A stretch of 64,000 bases of DNA from Geomonas silvestris (lineage in GTDB: Bacteria; Desulfobacterota; Desulfuromonadia; Geobacterales; Geobacteraceae), in NCBI RefSeq assembly GCF_014193515.1, contig NZ_BLXX01000011.1, positions 124,001-188,000 of the forward strand. Reading direction: 5' to 3'. The translations under genes and the position numbers were made by a program. The notes beneath the pieces were generated by a model. That model saw only the letters and a program-made list of their open reading frames with translations, did not search any database and had not been told where the DNA came from. Below, piece by piece: positions 7,595 to 15,474 of the stretch. Within the stretch, counting starts at the first letter, position 1; each line of letters starts with the position of its first letter.

Positions 7595-8572
7595 ATGAGA
7601 CTACTTTACAAACTGACCGCACTGTTCGTTGTCGTCACCTCGATCCAGTTCTTCGTGGGGAGATCCCTCGTCAAGAAGGACGACGAGGCCCACCGCGCCG
7701 CCAGCTTCGTCACCGCCCGGATCACCGACCGCGATGTCGTCTTATTCGGCGACAGCATCCTGAACTCGATCTCCAAAAACGACAAAGACCGCAAGACCAT
7801 CCCGGTCCTGCTGGGCGAGAGGATCCCCAACAAGATCCAGCTGGTCCAGCACGGCGGTTTCGACGCCACCGTCTACGTCCGCTACGTGAACTACCTCGTC
7901 GAAAACAACCTGCGCCCCCGGGCCCTGGTCATACCGATAAACCTCCGGAGCTTCTCGCCGCAGTGGGATCTGAACCCCTCCTACGAGTTCGTGAAGACGC
8001 CGTTTATCCTGAACCACCGGACTCTCGGGCCTTCCTACTTCGTGCCGGTCTCCATCTACACCCAGCTTTTCCGCAGCACCCGGACCGAGGCCTGGCTGAA
8101 CACGCCGGTCTACGACGCGGGGATCCCTGCCGGCACGGTCCGGAACTACCAGGGGGACCGTTTCAAAACGGTAGACGCCGGCACCACCCGGAAGAAGATC
8201 ACCTACCAGTACCGCTACCGGCTCACCGAGGCCGACCGCAGACTGGCGAAGATCGCCGAGATCATCGAACTCTGCCGGAGAAGCAGGATTCCGGTCCTCT
8301 TCTACCTCACCCCGGTCGACGTGGAATTCTGCGACGCCGCCTACCCGGGGACGCGCGCCATCGTCAGGGAAAACGCACGCCTCGTCACCGCCTTTATCAG
8401 CAGCAGAAACGGCGAGGTCGCCGATCTCTCCGAGGCGCTCCCTTCGAAGTTCTTCGGCTGGAAGGACGACCTCTACCCGAACGAGCACCTGAACGACCAG
8501 GGGAGGGTCTTCCTTGCCGACTTCCTGGCCCGGAAGCTGGCGGCCCTGAGTGCGGGGGGCGCCTCCCGATAA
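7595..8572 (+). CDS. Membrane-anchored SGNH-fold protein, DltD/AlgX-like partner
   Basis: A 325-residue protein with one N-terminal signal anchor (about residues 5-22), placing the rest outside the inner membrane. An SGNH hydrolase fold follows: the nucleophile Ser54 in LFGDSILNS, an oxyanion-type Gly/Asn segment, and the C-terminal His298 in PNEHLNDQG. It starts two bases after the MBOAT stop. In dlt and alginate systems the analogous protein receives the acyl group from the MBOAT enzyme and places it on the polymer, or removes it. It may alternatively be an esterase. Confidence 0.75.
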   Translation: MRLLYKLTALFVVVTSIQFFVGRSLVKKDDEAHRAASFVTARITDRDVVLFGDSILNSISKNDKDRKTIPVLLGERIPNKIQLVQHGGFDATVYVRYVNYLVENNLRPRALVIPINLRSFSPQWDLNPSYEFVKTPFILNHRTLGPSYFVPVSIYTQLFRSTRTEAWLNTPVYDAGIPAGTVRNYQGDRFKTVDAGTTRKKITYQYRYRLTEADRRLAKIAEIIELCRRSRIPVLFYLTPVDVEFCDAAYPGTRAIVRENARLVTAFISSRNGEVADLSEALPSKFFGWKDDLYPNEHLNDQGRVFLADFLARKLAALSAGGASR

Positions 8573-8643
8573 AAGGGGGAGCCGCCACTGCCGCAGACAT
8601 CTGGCGAGGCGGGGTCGGTGCAGAAAAGAGGTAACAAGGGAAG

Positions 8644-8677
8644 AGGGTTGTCGGCTGCCGCCGCAACCCTTTTTTTG
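8644..8677 (+). terminator. Rho-independent terminator of the acyl-transfer operon
   Basis: AGGGTTG-CGGC paired with GCCG-CAACCCT around a TGCC loop (one bulged T), followed by seven T residues. It closes the plus-strand operon 70 bases after the SGNH gene, facing the convergent ROK gene. Confidence 0.85.
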
Positions 8678-8745
8678 CGTCAGAGAGGGGGCGGCAGGTT
8701 CGTGAAGGTCACGCCGGGAGTCGGGGTGCGGCAGGTGGGAAAACG

Positions 8746-9648
8746 TCAGGCGCCGATCCAGGCGGCGCCGAAGACACCGGCGGAGTCGCCCAGGCGGTTT
8801 TTGAGGATCGGGGTGGTGAGGTCGTTGTGGAAGGCGTAGTGCCTCACCCGCTCGACCCCCTCGGTGTAGAGCTCTGCGATGTTGGAGAGGCCGCCGCCCA
8901 GAACCACGGCGTCGGGGTCGAGGAGGGAGAGGAGCCCCCCCAGGCAGCGCCCGAAGTCGTCCAGGAAGATGTCGAAGCTCCTGCGGCAGCGCGGCTCACC
9001 CGCACGGGCGCCGGCAACGATCTCCGCCATGGTGAGGGCTTCGCCGTAGCGTGCCAGGAAGGCCGCCTCCACGCCGGAGCCGCTGATCTTCGTCTCCACG
9101 CAGCCGCGGTTGCCGCAGTAGCAGGGGGCCCCCTGGGGGTCCACCGAGAAGTGCCCCCACTCGCCCCGGATCCTGTGCGGCCCCTCGCCCACCACGCCGT
9201 CGATGGCGAGCCCGCCGCCGCAGCCGGTCCCCATGATGACGCCGAAGACCATCGGATAGCCGGACCCCGCCCCCATCCGGCATTCGGCGAGGGTGAAGCA
9301 GTCGGCGTCGTTACGCACCCCCACCGGGCGCCCCAAAAGCCGCTCCAGGTCCGCGGGAAGGGGGTTTCCGATCAGGCAGGTGGAGTTCGCGTTCCTGACC
9401 AGGCCGGTCACCTCGTCTACCGATCCCGGAATCCCGATCCCGAGCATCGAGGCGGCCCCCTGCGGCACCCTGGCCTGGGCCTCGGCGACCAGCTCGGCCA
9501 CCGACTCCAGGATCGCCCGGTACCCGCCGGCGAGCGGGGTATCCCGGCGCTCGCGCAGAAGAGGGCTCCCGGTCGGGCTTAACAGGACCGCCTCGGTCTT
9601 GGTGCCGCCCAAGTCGATGCCGATGCGAAACGGTTTCGGAGTATCCAT
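8746..9648 (-). CDS. ROK-family sugar kinase
   Basis: A 300-residue ROK kinase, probably a fructokinase or glucokinase of the Mak type, phosphorylating a hexose with ATP. Seen: phosphate loop IGIDLGGTKTE (residues 9-19), sugar site VRNDADCFTLAE, hinge GVIMGTGCGGGLAI, the substrate/zinc region GEWGHFSVDP with zinc ligands in CYCGNRGCVE, and the adenosine motif DAVVLGGGLSN. No DNA-binding domain is present, so it is an enzyme rather than a NagC-like repressor. Start ATG has AGGAG seven bases before it. It is third in a minus-strand run after the OmpA-like and Smr genes (55-base gap). Confidence 0.88.
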   Translation of the reverse strand: MDTPKPFRIGIDLGGTKTEAVLLSPTGSPLLRERRDTPLAGGYRAILESVAELVAEAQARVPQGAASMLGIGIPGSVDEVTGLVRNANSTCLIGNPLPADLERLLGRPVGVRNDADCFTLAECRMGAGSGYPMVFGVIMGTGCGGGLAIDGVVGEGPHRIRGEWGHFSVDPQGAPCYCGNRGCVETKISGSGVEAAFLARYGEALTMAEIVAGARAGEPRCRRSFDIFLDDFGRCLGGLLSLLDPDAVVLGGGLSNIAELYTEGVERVRHYAFHNDLTTPILKNRLGDSAGVFGAAWIGA

Positions 9649-9703
9649 CGCTGCTCCTGGTGAGGCTCAAAGGATGCGAGGCAGCTGCGGCCGGTTCCAG
9701 CGG

Positions 9704-10432
9704 CTAGGCCTCGGGGAGGGGATCTTCCTGTTTTTTCTCCTTCAGAAATACCACAAAGGCGCCGGCGCCCCCCATGTCGCTGGGTGCGGCAACGAACTCC
9801 GAGATCATGGCCTTCCCTTCCTCGCGCAGCCACTTCCCCACGGCGATCTTCAAGACCGGCTCCCCCGGCGAATTGTTCCCCTTGCCGGTGATCACCAGGA
9901 CCCCCTTTTGGCCGCGGTTGTAGGCGCCGCGCACGAAACGCTCCAGGTTCTCGATCGCCTCGTCCCGGGTGAGCCCGTGCAGGTCGAGCTGCAGGTCGAT
10001 GCGGATCCCGCCGCGACGCACCTGCCTGAGCCGGTTCACCGCCACCGGCTGCCGGGGCGGCTCCAGGTTCTCGTCCGAAAAGCGCACGTCCAGCTTGAGG
10101 GACTCGACCGCCTTTAAGAAGACCCGCATCTCCTCGTCGTCCTTTTGCTCCTTGGCGACCTGGGCCTTCTCACGATGCGGCTGGCTCTTGACCGGGTTGA
10201 GCGGCCTTATGTCGGCGAAGGCGTCCAGAAAGAGGAGCTCGTCCTCGAGCTCCTCCCGGTTCTTCTGCTGCTCCGCATGCTGCTTTGGCGGCTTGGACGC
10301 GGGCGGCTTCGGCTTCGACGCGGCGGCCGCAGCCGGCTGCTCGCGCGCCTCCAGGCTCACCCCCTTAAGCGCCTTGAAGGGCGAAGCCGAGAACTCCTTC
10401 GCCTTGGGTGTCGGTTTGTCCTTTTTTTTCAT
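9704..10432 (-). CDS. Smr-domain protein
   Basis: A 242-residue protein. The first half is low complexity, rich in Lys, Ala, Pro and Glu (about residues 1-90). The second half is a Smr domain: LDLHGLTRDEAIENLERFV and VLVITGKGNNSPGEP. Stand-alone Smr proteins act as nucleases on RNA or branched DNA, and some rescue collided ribosomes; no MutS2 part is attached here. The final serine-proline-glycine loop (NSPGEPVLK) follows the usual form. It lies 12 bases after the OmpA-like gene, so they are likely co-transcribed. Target unknown. Confidence 0.85.
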   Translation of the reverse strand: MKKKDKPTPKAKEFSASPFKALKGVSLEAREQPAAAAASKPKPPASKPPKQHAEQQKNREELEDELLFLDAFADIRPLNPVKSQPHREKAQVAKEQKDDEEMRVFLKAVESLKLDVRFSDENLEPPRQPVAVNRLRQVRRGGIRIDLQLDLHGLTRDEAIENLERFVRGAYNRGQKGVLVITGKGNNSPGEPVLKIAVGKWLREEGKAMISEFVAAPSDMGGAGAFVVFLKEKKQEDPLPEA

Positions 10433-10444
10433 GGGCCCCTTTGC

Positions 10445-11302
10445 CTAGTCCTTCGCCACCAGGACGATCTCGATCCTGCGGTTCTTGGCCCGTCCCTCGT
10501 CGCTGTCGTTGGGCGCCACCGGCTTGTACTCACCGTAAGCCACCGCGGCAAGCAGCGTCGGATCGATCCCCTGCTGCTGCAGGTAGCGGGCGACGTTCAA
10601 GGCGCGCGCCGAGGAGAGTTCCCAGTTGGTCGGGTAGCGGCGGGTGAGCGCCCCCACGATCGGGACGTTGTCGGTGTGCCCCTCGATGCGGATCGCCTTA
10701 TCCTTCACGTTCTTCAGGATGTCGATCACCTTCTGCAGCACCACGAGCCCCTCGGGCTTAACCTCGGCCTTGCCGGAATCGAAGAGCACCGCGTCCACCA
10801 GGTTCACGGTGAGCTTCCCCTTCAGTTCGGAGATGGTCACCTCCCCCTTGGAGATCTCGCTCTTCATGGTGTCCAGGAGGCTCTCGTAGGTCTTCGAGGT
10901 CTTCTGCACCTCGAGTTCCTTCTGCTTCTGAACCTGCGCGATCTCCTCCTTGAGCCGGGTGTTCTCGGCCTCCAGCTGCCCCAGGCGCTGGCTCAACTCC
11001 CCGATCTTCTTGTTCTTCGCGTCGGCCGTGGATTTCAGGCTCTCCTCGAGCCCCTGCTTGTCCTTCACCAGGAGGTCGCGCTCCTGGGTGGTGCCCGCCA
11101 GGTCTCCCTTGAGCTTCTTCAGCTGCTCCTGCAGCTGGCCGTTTTCCGCGGAAAGCTTCTGGTAGGCACCCTGCTGCTCGCTGAGGCTCTTTTCGAGCCC
11201 CTCGGCCTGGAGCTTCTTCGCTTCGTAGGTGCCGCTGGAAACGCACCCGGCAAAAAACGCACAGATGATAGTAATGATGGCAAAGTTCGCTTTTTTCTGC
11301 AT
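10445..11302 (-). CDS. OmpA/MotB-domain lipoprotein with long coiled coil
   Basis: A 285-residue envelope protein. A signal peptide ends in a lipobox (FFAGC, Cys20), so it should be lipid-anchored. Residues about 30-150 form an uninterrupted coiled coil rich in Glu, Lys, Gln and Leu. Residues about 165-285 are an OmpA-C peptidoglycan-binding domain, with the IRIEGHTDNVPI and NWELSSARALNVARYL motifs and the final SDEGRAKNRRIEIV. It probably tethers the outer membrane to the cell wall, with the coil acting as a spacer. A strong ribosome site (AGGAGGAGG) precedes the start. It heads the three-gene minus-strand operon. Confidence 0.9.
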   Translation of the reverse strand: MQKKANFAIITIICAFFAGCVSSGTYEAKKLQAEGLEKSLSEQQGAYQKLSAENGQLQEQLKKLKGDLAGTTQERDLLVKDKQGLEESLKSTADAKNKKIGELSQRLGQLEAENTRLKEEIAQVQKQKELEVQKTSKTYESLLDTMKSEISKGEVTISELKGKLTVNLVDAVLFDSGKAEVKPEGLVVLQKVIDILKNVKDKAIRIEGHTDNVPIVGALTRRYPTNWELSSARALNVARYLQQQGIDPTLLAAVAYGEYKPVAPNDSDEGRAKNRRIEIVLVAKD

Positions 11303-11489
11303 GTCATCCTCCTCCTGGTTTCTCTCACATCCCGGTCCGGTCGCTTGCTAAGAACGCTGGACGCCTGCTTCACATTAACAGTGAGCGCTCCAATAATGCC
11401 CGCTTTGAGCCGGCTGTCAATGCCCCATGGCACCGGACGTTGCGGGCACCAGAGAAGGGCTTGACATATTAAACCGCTCCAATCGGGCA

Positions 11490-11498
11490 TGGTATACT
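11490..11498 (+). promoter_or_regulatory. Extended -10 promoter candidate before the GspE-like gene
   Basis: TGGTATACT is an extended -10 element (TG, one base, TATACT) 85 bases before the start. A perfect TTGACA lies at 11461-11466, but at 26 bases it is too far to be its -35. The remaining 11303-11582 gap shows nothing else I can support. Confidence 0.4.
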
Positions 11499-11582
11499 AC
11501 CAGTGTTTCAGGGGGGCTGTCAACGAAGCTCCAGACCCGAGCAGCCTGCCGGGAGAGCCACCACGCCGTGAAGGGAGCCGCT

Positions 11583-13493
11583 ATGGAAACTGTGGGGAGC
11601 GCAGTCGAGACCGGGCGCAAGGACGGGGCCGTCGATTCCGGGCTCGAGATCGCCTCGATGCTGATCAAGTCGGGCTACCTCGGCAAGGAGCAACTGGGCT
11701 ACGCCCAGCGGGTCAAGGAGAAGCTGCTCACGCCGCGCACCCTGATCGCGGTGATGCTCGAGCTGAACTTCTTCACCCGGGACCAGTTGCGCGAGACCCT
11801 GCGCCACAACATCGTCTCGGTGAAGCTCGGGGCGCTTTTGGTAGAGCTTGGCTACCTGAAGCCCGCCGAACTGCAGGCGGCCCTCGGCATTCAGCGCGAC
11901 GGCGGCCACGCGAAGATGCTCGGCGAGGTGCTGGTGGAGCAGCGCTTCATCGAGGAGTACACCCTCGCCGAGGTGATAGCCTACCAGCTCGGCTACCCCT
12001 ACCTGGAACTGGAGCCGGAACTGGTGGACCGCAACCTCCTGTCCCGGATGCCGCAGCACTGGATCGCCCAGCACAGCTTCATCCCGGTGAAAGAGGAGAA
12101 GGGACGCGTTTTGGTGGCCATCGCCGACCCGCTCAACGCCGAGGCGCGCCGCACCGCCGAGAAGCTCTTCGGCTCCGGCACGACCTTCGCTATCACCACC
12201 TTGAAGGGGATCCGCGAGACGGTGAGCACCTTGAAGCGCGGCGTCCTGCAGGGCGACGGCACCGCCACCGACGAGCACACCGTGACCGGTATCGTTAACT
12301 CGATCTTCGAGGAGGCCCTGAGAGAGGGGGTGAGCGACATCCACATCGAGCCGATGCGCGCGGCCTTACGGGTCCGCTTCCGGCGCGACGGCATGCTCAC
12401 CCTCTACAAGGACTTCCCCAAGGAACTCGCCATGCCGGTCTCGAGCCGGATCAAGATCATGGCCGAGGCCGACATCGCCGAAAGGAGGCGCCACCAGGAC
12501 GGCAGGATCTGCTACGAGAGCGCCAAATGCGGCCAGGTGCTCGACCTCAGGGTCTCCTTCTACGTCACCATCTACGGCGAAAAGACGGTCCTCCGGCTCT
12601 TGAGCAAGAAAGGGGACCTCCTCGACCTGAAGGACATCGGGATGCCGGCGCGCATGCTGGAGCGCTTCACCGACGACGCCCTGGACACCCCAAGCGGCGT
12701 CCTCATCGTCACCGGCCCCACCGGCAGCGGCAAGACCAGCACCCTGTACAGCTGCGTCAGGCACTTAAACGACCCCTCGAGCTGCATCGTCACCGTCGAG
12801 GAACCGGTCGAGTACGTGATCGAAGGGGTGGCCCAGTGTTCCATCAACCAGAAGATCGGGGTCACCTTCGACGAGACCCTGCGCCACATCGTGCGCCAGG
12901 ACCCGGACATCATCGTTTTGGGCGAGATCCGGGACTCCTTCTCGGCGGAGACCGCCATCCAGGCCGCCCTCACCGGCCACAAGGTGCTCACCACCTTCCA
13001 CACCGAGGACAGCGTAGGCGGACTCTTGCGTCTCATGAACATGAACATCGAGGCGTTCCTCATCGCCTCCACGGTCGTCTGCGTGCTGGCCCAGCGCCTG
13101 TTGCGCCGCATCTGCCCGGACTGCCGGGAGCCCTACCTCCCCACCCCCGCCGAACTGCGGCGCATCGGTTACTCGAACCAGGAGTTGAGGGGCGCCGAGT
13201 TTTCGGTGGGGCGCGGCTGCCCCAAGTGCCGCTACTCGGGGTACCGCGGGCGCATCGGGGTCTTCGAGATGCTCATCCTGAACGAAATCGTAAAAGACGC
13301 CATCCTGAGCAAGAAGACCTCCTACGAGATCAGGAGGATCTCCACCGAGACTACCGGCATGGTCACCCTCCTGGAGTCCGGCCTGTGCAAGGCGGCCCAG
13401 GGGATGGTTTCGCTGCAGGACACCGTGCGCCTGTTGCCGCGTATCGGAAAACCACGGCCGATCCAGGAGATCCGGCACCTATTGGGGGAATAA
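11583..13493 (+). CDS. GspE/PilB-type secretion or pilus assembly ATPase with MshEN c-di-GMP motif
   Basis: A 636-residue hexameric ATPase of the type II secretion/type IV pilus family. The N-terminus carries tandem MshEN-type repeats: KLGALLVELG...LQAALGIQ (about 81-104) and MLGEVLVEQ...LAEVIAYQ (about 112-135), the motif known to bind cyclic di-GMP. The ATPase part has Walker A GPTGSGKTST (about 378), the Asp-box region, Walker B IIVLGEIRD (about 442), the His box GHKVLTTFHTED and a tetracysteine zinc site (CPDC about 511, CPKC about 545). The frame is open upstream to 11427; the ATG at 11583 has GAAGGGAG before it. No other pilus genes are adjacent; it is followed by HDOD and PilZ genes. 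Confidence 0.9.
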   Translation: METVGSAVETGRKDGAVDSGLEIASMLIKSGYLGKEQLGYAQRVKEKLLTPRTLIAVMLELNFFTRDQLRETLRHNIVSVKLGALLVELGYLKPAELQAALGIQRDGGHAKMLGEVLVEQRFIEEYTLAEVIAYQLGYPYLELEPELVDRNLLSRMPQHWIAQHSFIPVKEEKGRVLVAIADPLNAEARRTAEKLFGSGTTFAITTLKGIRETVSTLKRGVLQGDGTATDEHTVTGIVNSIFEEALREGVSDIHIEPMRAALRVRFRRDGMLTLYKDFPKELAMPVSSRIKIMAEADIAERRRHQDGRICYESAKCGQVLDLRVSFYVTIYGEKTVLRLLSKKGDLLDLKDIGMPARMLERFTDDALDTPSGVLIVTGPTGSGKTSTLYSCVRHLNDPSSCIVTVEEPVEYVIEGVAQCSINQKIGVTFDETLRHIVRQDPDIIVLGEIRDSFSAETAIQAALTGHKVLTTFHTEDSVGGLLRLMNMNIEAFLIASTVVCVLAQRLLRRICPDCREPYLPTPAELRRIGYSNQELRGAEFSVGRGCPKCRYSGYRGRIGVFEMLILNEIVKDAILSKKTSYEIRRISTETTGMVTLLESGLCKAAQGMVSLQDTVRLLPRIGKPRPIQEIRHLLGE

Positions 13494-13496
13494 GCC

Positions 13497-14351
13497 ATGC
13501 AAGCCAGGCCCTTCGTCGATATCATCAAGGAGCAGCTCGCCTCAGAAACCCTGAACCTCCCCATGTTCCACCCCATCGCCCTCAAGCTGCAGGCCCTTTT
13601 GTCCGCCAAGGACTTCACCATCGAGCAGGTGGTGGCGCTCATCATCAAGGACCAGGCGCTCACCAGCCAGATCCTGCGGCTGGCGAACTCCGCCTTTTTC
13701 AGCGGCCTCGCCAAGGTGACCACCATCACCGAGGCGGTGGTGCGGCTGGGGGCCAAGGAGATCGCCAACGTCGCCATGCTGGCGAGCCAGCAAAACAGCT
13801 ACAACAGCTTCACCATCCCGGAGCTTAAGGCCCATTCGCTGGTGCTCTGGAAGCACGCCCTAGGGAGCGCCATCGGCAGCAGGTGGCTGTGCGACCGGAC
13901 CGGCTACAAGCAGTTCGCCCAGGAGGCCTTCATCGCCGGGCTGTTGCACGACATCGGGAGTCTTTTGATCCTGAAAGTGCTGGAGGGGATACTCTTGGGG
14001 GATCACGGCACCAAGTCCCTCTCCCGGGACCTGATCAACGAGATCATGGTGGCGATGCATACCCAGACCGGGCATGAACTGCTTTTGAAATGGAACCTGC
14101 CGGAGCTTTACTGCGTGATCGTGCGCGACCACCACAACGAGCAGCGCGACACCTCCAACGTCCTTTTGAGCATCGTGCGCCTGGTGGACGATGCCTGCCG
14201 GAAACTAGGTCTCGCCGGCACCCCGGCGGAACCCAACCTGATGCTGGCGGCGAGCTTCGAGGCCCAGGGGCTGGGGGTCAAGGAGATCACCCTGGCCGAA
14301 CTGGAGATCATGATCGAAGACGCCATGGAGATGGTCAGCGCCGCTGCTTGA
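13497..14351 (+). CDS. HDOD-domain protein
   Basis: A 284-residue protein made almost wholly of one HDOD domain, an HD-fold module that lacks reliable metal-dependent phosphohydrolase activity. Visible features are the N-terminal LPMFHPIALKLQALL, the NSAFFSGLAKVTTITEAVVRLGAKEIANV block and a degenerate HD segment (AGLLHDIGSLLIL). Such proteins act as signalling scaffolds in motility and c-di-GMP circuits. It starts three bases after the ATPase stop, so the two are co-expressed. Its last 17 bases overlap the end of the convergent PilZ gene. Confidence 0.88.
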   Translation: MQARPFVDIIKEQLASETLNLPMFHPIALKLQALLSAKDFTIEQVVALIIKDQALTSQILRLANSAFFSGLAKVTTITEAVVRLGAKEIANVAMLASQQNSYNSFTIPELKAHSLVLWKHALGSAIGSRWLCDRTGYKQFAQEAFIAGLLHDIGSLLILKVLEGILLGDHGTKSLSRDLINEIMVAMHTQTGHELLLKWNLPELYCVIVRDHHNEQRDTSNVLLSIVRLVDDACRKLGLAGTPAEPNLMLAASFEAQGLGVKEITLAELEIMIEDAMEMVSAAA

Positions 14352-15327
14352 GGTAGCGTGCGATCCCTTCCTCGAAGATCTTCTCGATCTCGTGTTTCTC
14401 TCCCCGCTCCCTCTTGACCACGATGGAAAGTGCCAGGTGGGCGATGAGCCCTGCCAACAGCAAAAGCCCGAGGACCGGGCGCAGCCAGCGGGGGAACCTC
14501 CTTCCCGTCAAGACCCTGCTCTCGCGCGCCTCGCCGCGCCCCAGCCGCGCCAGCTGGGCCAGCTGTTCCCGCGAGACGTACCCCACCACCCGGTCCCGGT
14601 CCGCCTCCTCGATGAACCGGTAGCGCAGCGCCGTCCGGAAGGATTCCGAGACCGGCGAAGGCTGCACGGTCACCACCTCCCCCACCAGCTCGAGCACCCG
14701 ATGCGGTTCCGGGATGTAGAAGGTGAGCTCGACGAGCTGCCCCGGGATGAAGCGCTCCGGGATGTCGATGCGCACCCCGCCGCCGCTCATGTTGGCAGCG
14801 GCCGGCGGGAGCTCGGCCCGCTGGGCCAGACGCCGGCGCAGCTCCTCGCGCTGCCTCGCGACCTCCTCCGGTTCGCCCAGCTCGGGCTGCTGGGCCGCGA
14901 GCTCCTGTTCCCTGAGCCGGGTGCGCCAGCGCTCGCGCACCTCGCTGGCCTGCTGCGTGGGGGGGAGCCGGTACTCCACCGGGAGGTAGACGTCCTGCCG
15001 GTAGTACTCGCGCGGCTCAAAAGGGACCACGCCGTCCACCAGGCGCAGCTCCAGGGCGCCTTCGGCTCCGTCCCCCACCACGATGCCGCGGCAGCAGCGC
15101 CCCATGCCGCCCTTCTCGGGACGGCGCACCTGCAGCATGCTGCCGCGGGTGAGGTGCGCCCCGTCCGGGAGCGCGTCGCGGGAGAGGGCAACCTCCAAGA
15201 GGTCGCGCTCCAGCGAGTTCACCAGCGCCCAGTCCTGGAACAGTCCCCCTCCCGAGACCGGGATGGCGATGCTGACCCGAGCCCCGACCGGGAAGCAGTC
15301 CGCGTATTCAGTGAAGTCCCCTGCCAT
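14335..15327 (-). CDS. Membrane-anchored PilZ-domain protein
   Basis: A 330-residue probable c-di-GMP receptor. The N-terminal half (about 10-110) resembles the YcgR-N/PilZN beta barrel. The PilZ domain begins at YYRQDVYLPVEYR and continues, after an inserted Gln/Glu/Arg-rich helical linker of about 60 residues, with the NMSGGGVRIDIPE motif. A single membrane helix (about 287-308) lies near the C-terminus, so the sensor is cytoplasmic. The frame could begin at a GTG seven codons earlier, but the ATG at 15327 has GGAGGA at the right distance. The long linker inside the PilZ domain is unusual. Confidence 0.82.
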   Translation of the reverse strand: MAGDFTEYADCFPVGARVSIAIPVSGGGLFQDWALVNSLERDLLEVALSRDALPDGAHLTRGSMLQVRRPEKGGMGRCCRGIVVGDGAEGALELRLVDGVVPFEPREYYRQDVYLPVEYRLPPTQQASEVRERWRTRLREQELAAQQPELGEPEEVARQREELRRRLAQRAELPPAAANMSGGGVRIDIPERFIPGQLVELTFYIPEPHRVLELVGEVVTVQPSPVSESFRTALRYRFIEEADRDRVVGYVSREQLAQLARLGRGEARESRVLTGRRFPRWLRPVLGLLLLAGLIAHLALSIVVKRERGEKHEIEKIFEEGIARYLKQRR

Positions 15328-15474
15328 GTGTCCTCCGCCTCCCGCCACTGCCGGGGTTCGGCCCGTCCCGGCCTGACCGGCAGCCGGGCCTCCGGAAGTC
15401 CCCTCGGGAGCTCTTCCGGCCGGCCTTGTCCTACGTATCGGCTCGTAACGGCAAAGACTTAACTAAACAAGGTG

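Noticed and set aside
11429-11445. Sigma-54-like TGGCAC...TTGC upstream of the GspE-like gene
   Set aside because: The GG and GC dinucleotides are 11 bases apart instead of 10, which sigma-54 does not tolerate well.
11461-11498. TTGACA and TATACT as one promoter
   Set aside because: The spacer is 26 bases; only the extended -10 element is kept.
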